This document shows positions 63,198-64,000 of a stretch of 64,000 nucleotides of DNA, piece after piece. Both the position numbers and the translations under genes were made by a program. Under the pieces are notes generated by a model. It was not told where the DNA came from. It saw only the letters and a list, made by a program, of their open reading frames with translations, and did no database searches. The DNA lies in assembly GCF_916858675.1 (NCBI RefSeq), contig NZ_CAKASM010000005.1, positions 124,001-188,000 on the forward strand. The letters are read 5' to 3'. Within the stretch, counting starts at the first letter, position 1; each line of letters begins with the position of its first letter. This DNA comes from Sphingomonas sp. Leaf21 (lineage in GTDB: Bacteria; Pseudomonadota; Alphaproteobacteria; Sphingomonadales; Sphingomonadaceae).

Positions 63198-64000
63198 CAG
63201 TGCGCCTCCCCGTGCGCAGCTTGGTGCGCGACTTGGCGCTCCGGGGCATGGGTGGTCGCGAGCGCGGGGTTACCGGCGGTCGGGCGGCTGTCCGAACCGG
63301 GGTTGGCGCGATCGACACGCTGCAACAGGATCGCCACGTCCTTGCGCATCGGCGCGAGGAAGCTTTCCGGATACACGCCCATCCACAGCGTCACCGCCGC
63401 GATCGGCGCCAGCAGCCACAGCTCACGGCTCGACAGGTCGGGCATCGCCGCGACCTCATCCGACTTGATCTCGCCATAAGCGACACGCCGGTAGAGGTAG
63501 AGCATATAGGCCGCACCCAGGATGATGCCCGTGGTGCAGAGCAACGCCGTCCAGGTCGACACCTGATAGGTGCCCATCAGCGACAGGAACTCGGCGACGA
63601 AGCCGCTGGTGCCCGGCAGACCGATCGACGCCATGGTGAAGAACAGGAACAGCACGGCATATTTGGGCATGTTGATCGACAGCCCGCCGTAGCGCGCGAT
63701 CTCTCGGGTGTGCAGCCGGTCATAGATGACGCCGACGCACAGGAACAGCGCGCCCGACACCAGACCATGGCTGAGCATCATGATCATCGCGCCTTCGATG
63801 CCCTGCTGGTTGAAGGCATAGAGGCCGATGGTCACGATCGCCATGTGCGCGACCGACGAATAGGCGATCAGCTTCTTCATGTCGGACTGCACCAGCGCGA
63901 CCAGCGAGGCATAGATCACCGCCACCGCCGACAGCGCGAAGATCAGCCAGGTCAGCTGTCCGCTCGCCTCCGGGAACATCGGAAGCAGGAAGCGCAGGAA
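63197..64000 (-). CDS. nuoM: NADH-quinone oxidoreductase subunit M (C-terminal part)
   Basis: The last 267 residues of NuoM; the N-terminal half lies beyond the window. Visible helices include the signature SDMKKLIAYSSVAHMAIVTIGLYA with the channel Lys, LSHGLVSGALFLCVGVIYDRLHTREI, and ASIGLPGTSGFVAEFLSL. After the last helix a polar His/Ala-rich tail of ~40 residues (SDSRPTAGNPALATTHAPE) extends beyond the usual end; such tails occur in sphingomonads but are not conserved elsewhere. Translationally coupled to nuoN. Confidence 0.95.
   Translation of the reverse strand, partial: FLRFLLPMFPEASGQLTWLIFALSAVAVIYASLVALVQSDMKKLIAYSSVAHMAIVTIGLYAFNQQGIEGAMIMMLSHGLVSGALFLCVGVIYDRLHTREIARYGGLSINMPKYAVLFLFFTMASIGLPGTSGFVAEFLSLMGTYQVSTWTALLCTTGIILGAAYMLYLYRRVAYGEIKSDEVAAMPDLSSRELWLLAPIAAVTLWMGVYPESFLAPMRKDVAILLQRVDRANPGSDSRPTAGNPALATTHAPERQVAHQAAHGEAH

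Noticed and set aside
1..64000. tRNA and rRNA genes
   Set aside because: I looked for T-arm patterns (GGTTCRA) and rRNA conserved blocks on both strands and saw none I could support; a covariance-model scan would settle it.

Overview
The window is about 64 kb of GC-rich chromosomal DNA from an alphaproteobacterium, most probably Sphingomonadales (Sphingomonas or a close relative). The assignment rests on protein character and gene order: a DivL-type kinase followed by tsaE-amgK-murU-addB-addA-trxA; trpG-trpD-trpC-moaC-moeA-lexA beside comEC, gltX and gltA; nuoM-nuoN-birA-coaX-rnj-DUF1467; and a GTTC-N7-GTTC LexA box. Nothing indicates a plasmid, prophage, insertion sequence, CRISPR array, rRNA or tRNA. 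The DNA is densely coded, and no gene-free stretch exceeds about 280 bp.

Layout. 0-1.2 kb: 3' end of argJ and a glutathione transferase. 1.4-12.9 kb: a long minus-strand operon divL > tsaE > amgK > murU > addB > addA > trxA, coupling cell-cycle signalling, tRNA t6A synthesis, peptidoglycan recycling, double-strand break repair and thiol redox. 13-18 kb: ahcY behind an AT-rich 20-bp palindrome, a YqgE/AlgH protein, a peroxiredoxin, AMP nucleosidase and two small membrane-anchored proteins. 18-32 kb: secreted M2 and S9 peptidases, a hydrolase, a membrane-spanning LuxR-type regulator, YitT- and MgtC-type membrane proteins, asd, a CHAP protein, anmK and rimO. 32-36 kb: a serine hydrolase, an M17 aminopeptidase and tpiA. 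36-50 kb: ppiD-trpE, trpGDC-moaC-moeA-lexA, comEC, gltX and gltA. 50-57 kb: a signalling-like locus. 57-64 kb: a VOC protein with a WYL regulator, DUF1467, RNase J, coaX, birA, nuoN and partial nuoM.

How the genes connect. AnmK, AmgK and MurU together suggest anhydro-MurNAc recycling to UDP-MurNAc. LexA has a readable promoter: -35 and -10 hexamers 17 bp apart, covered by three GTTC boxes at 11-bp spacing. The trp genes are split, with trpE overlapping ppiD and trpGDC starting a second operon after a small secreted-protein gene on the other strand.

The most unusual part is 50.6-57.0 kb. A soluble histidine-kinase-like protein has Arg where the phospho-accepting His should be. An Hpt-like protein has Leu at the equivalent place. 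They sit with a DUF2336 protein, a nucleotidyltransferase-like/membrane protein lacking its usual catalytic signatures, and a divergent 767-residue membrane coiled-coil protein. DivL in the same window carries its known Tyr replacement. Three families of dispersed intergenic palindromic or conserved repeats also stand out.
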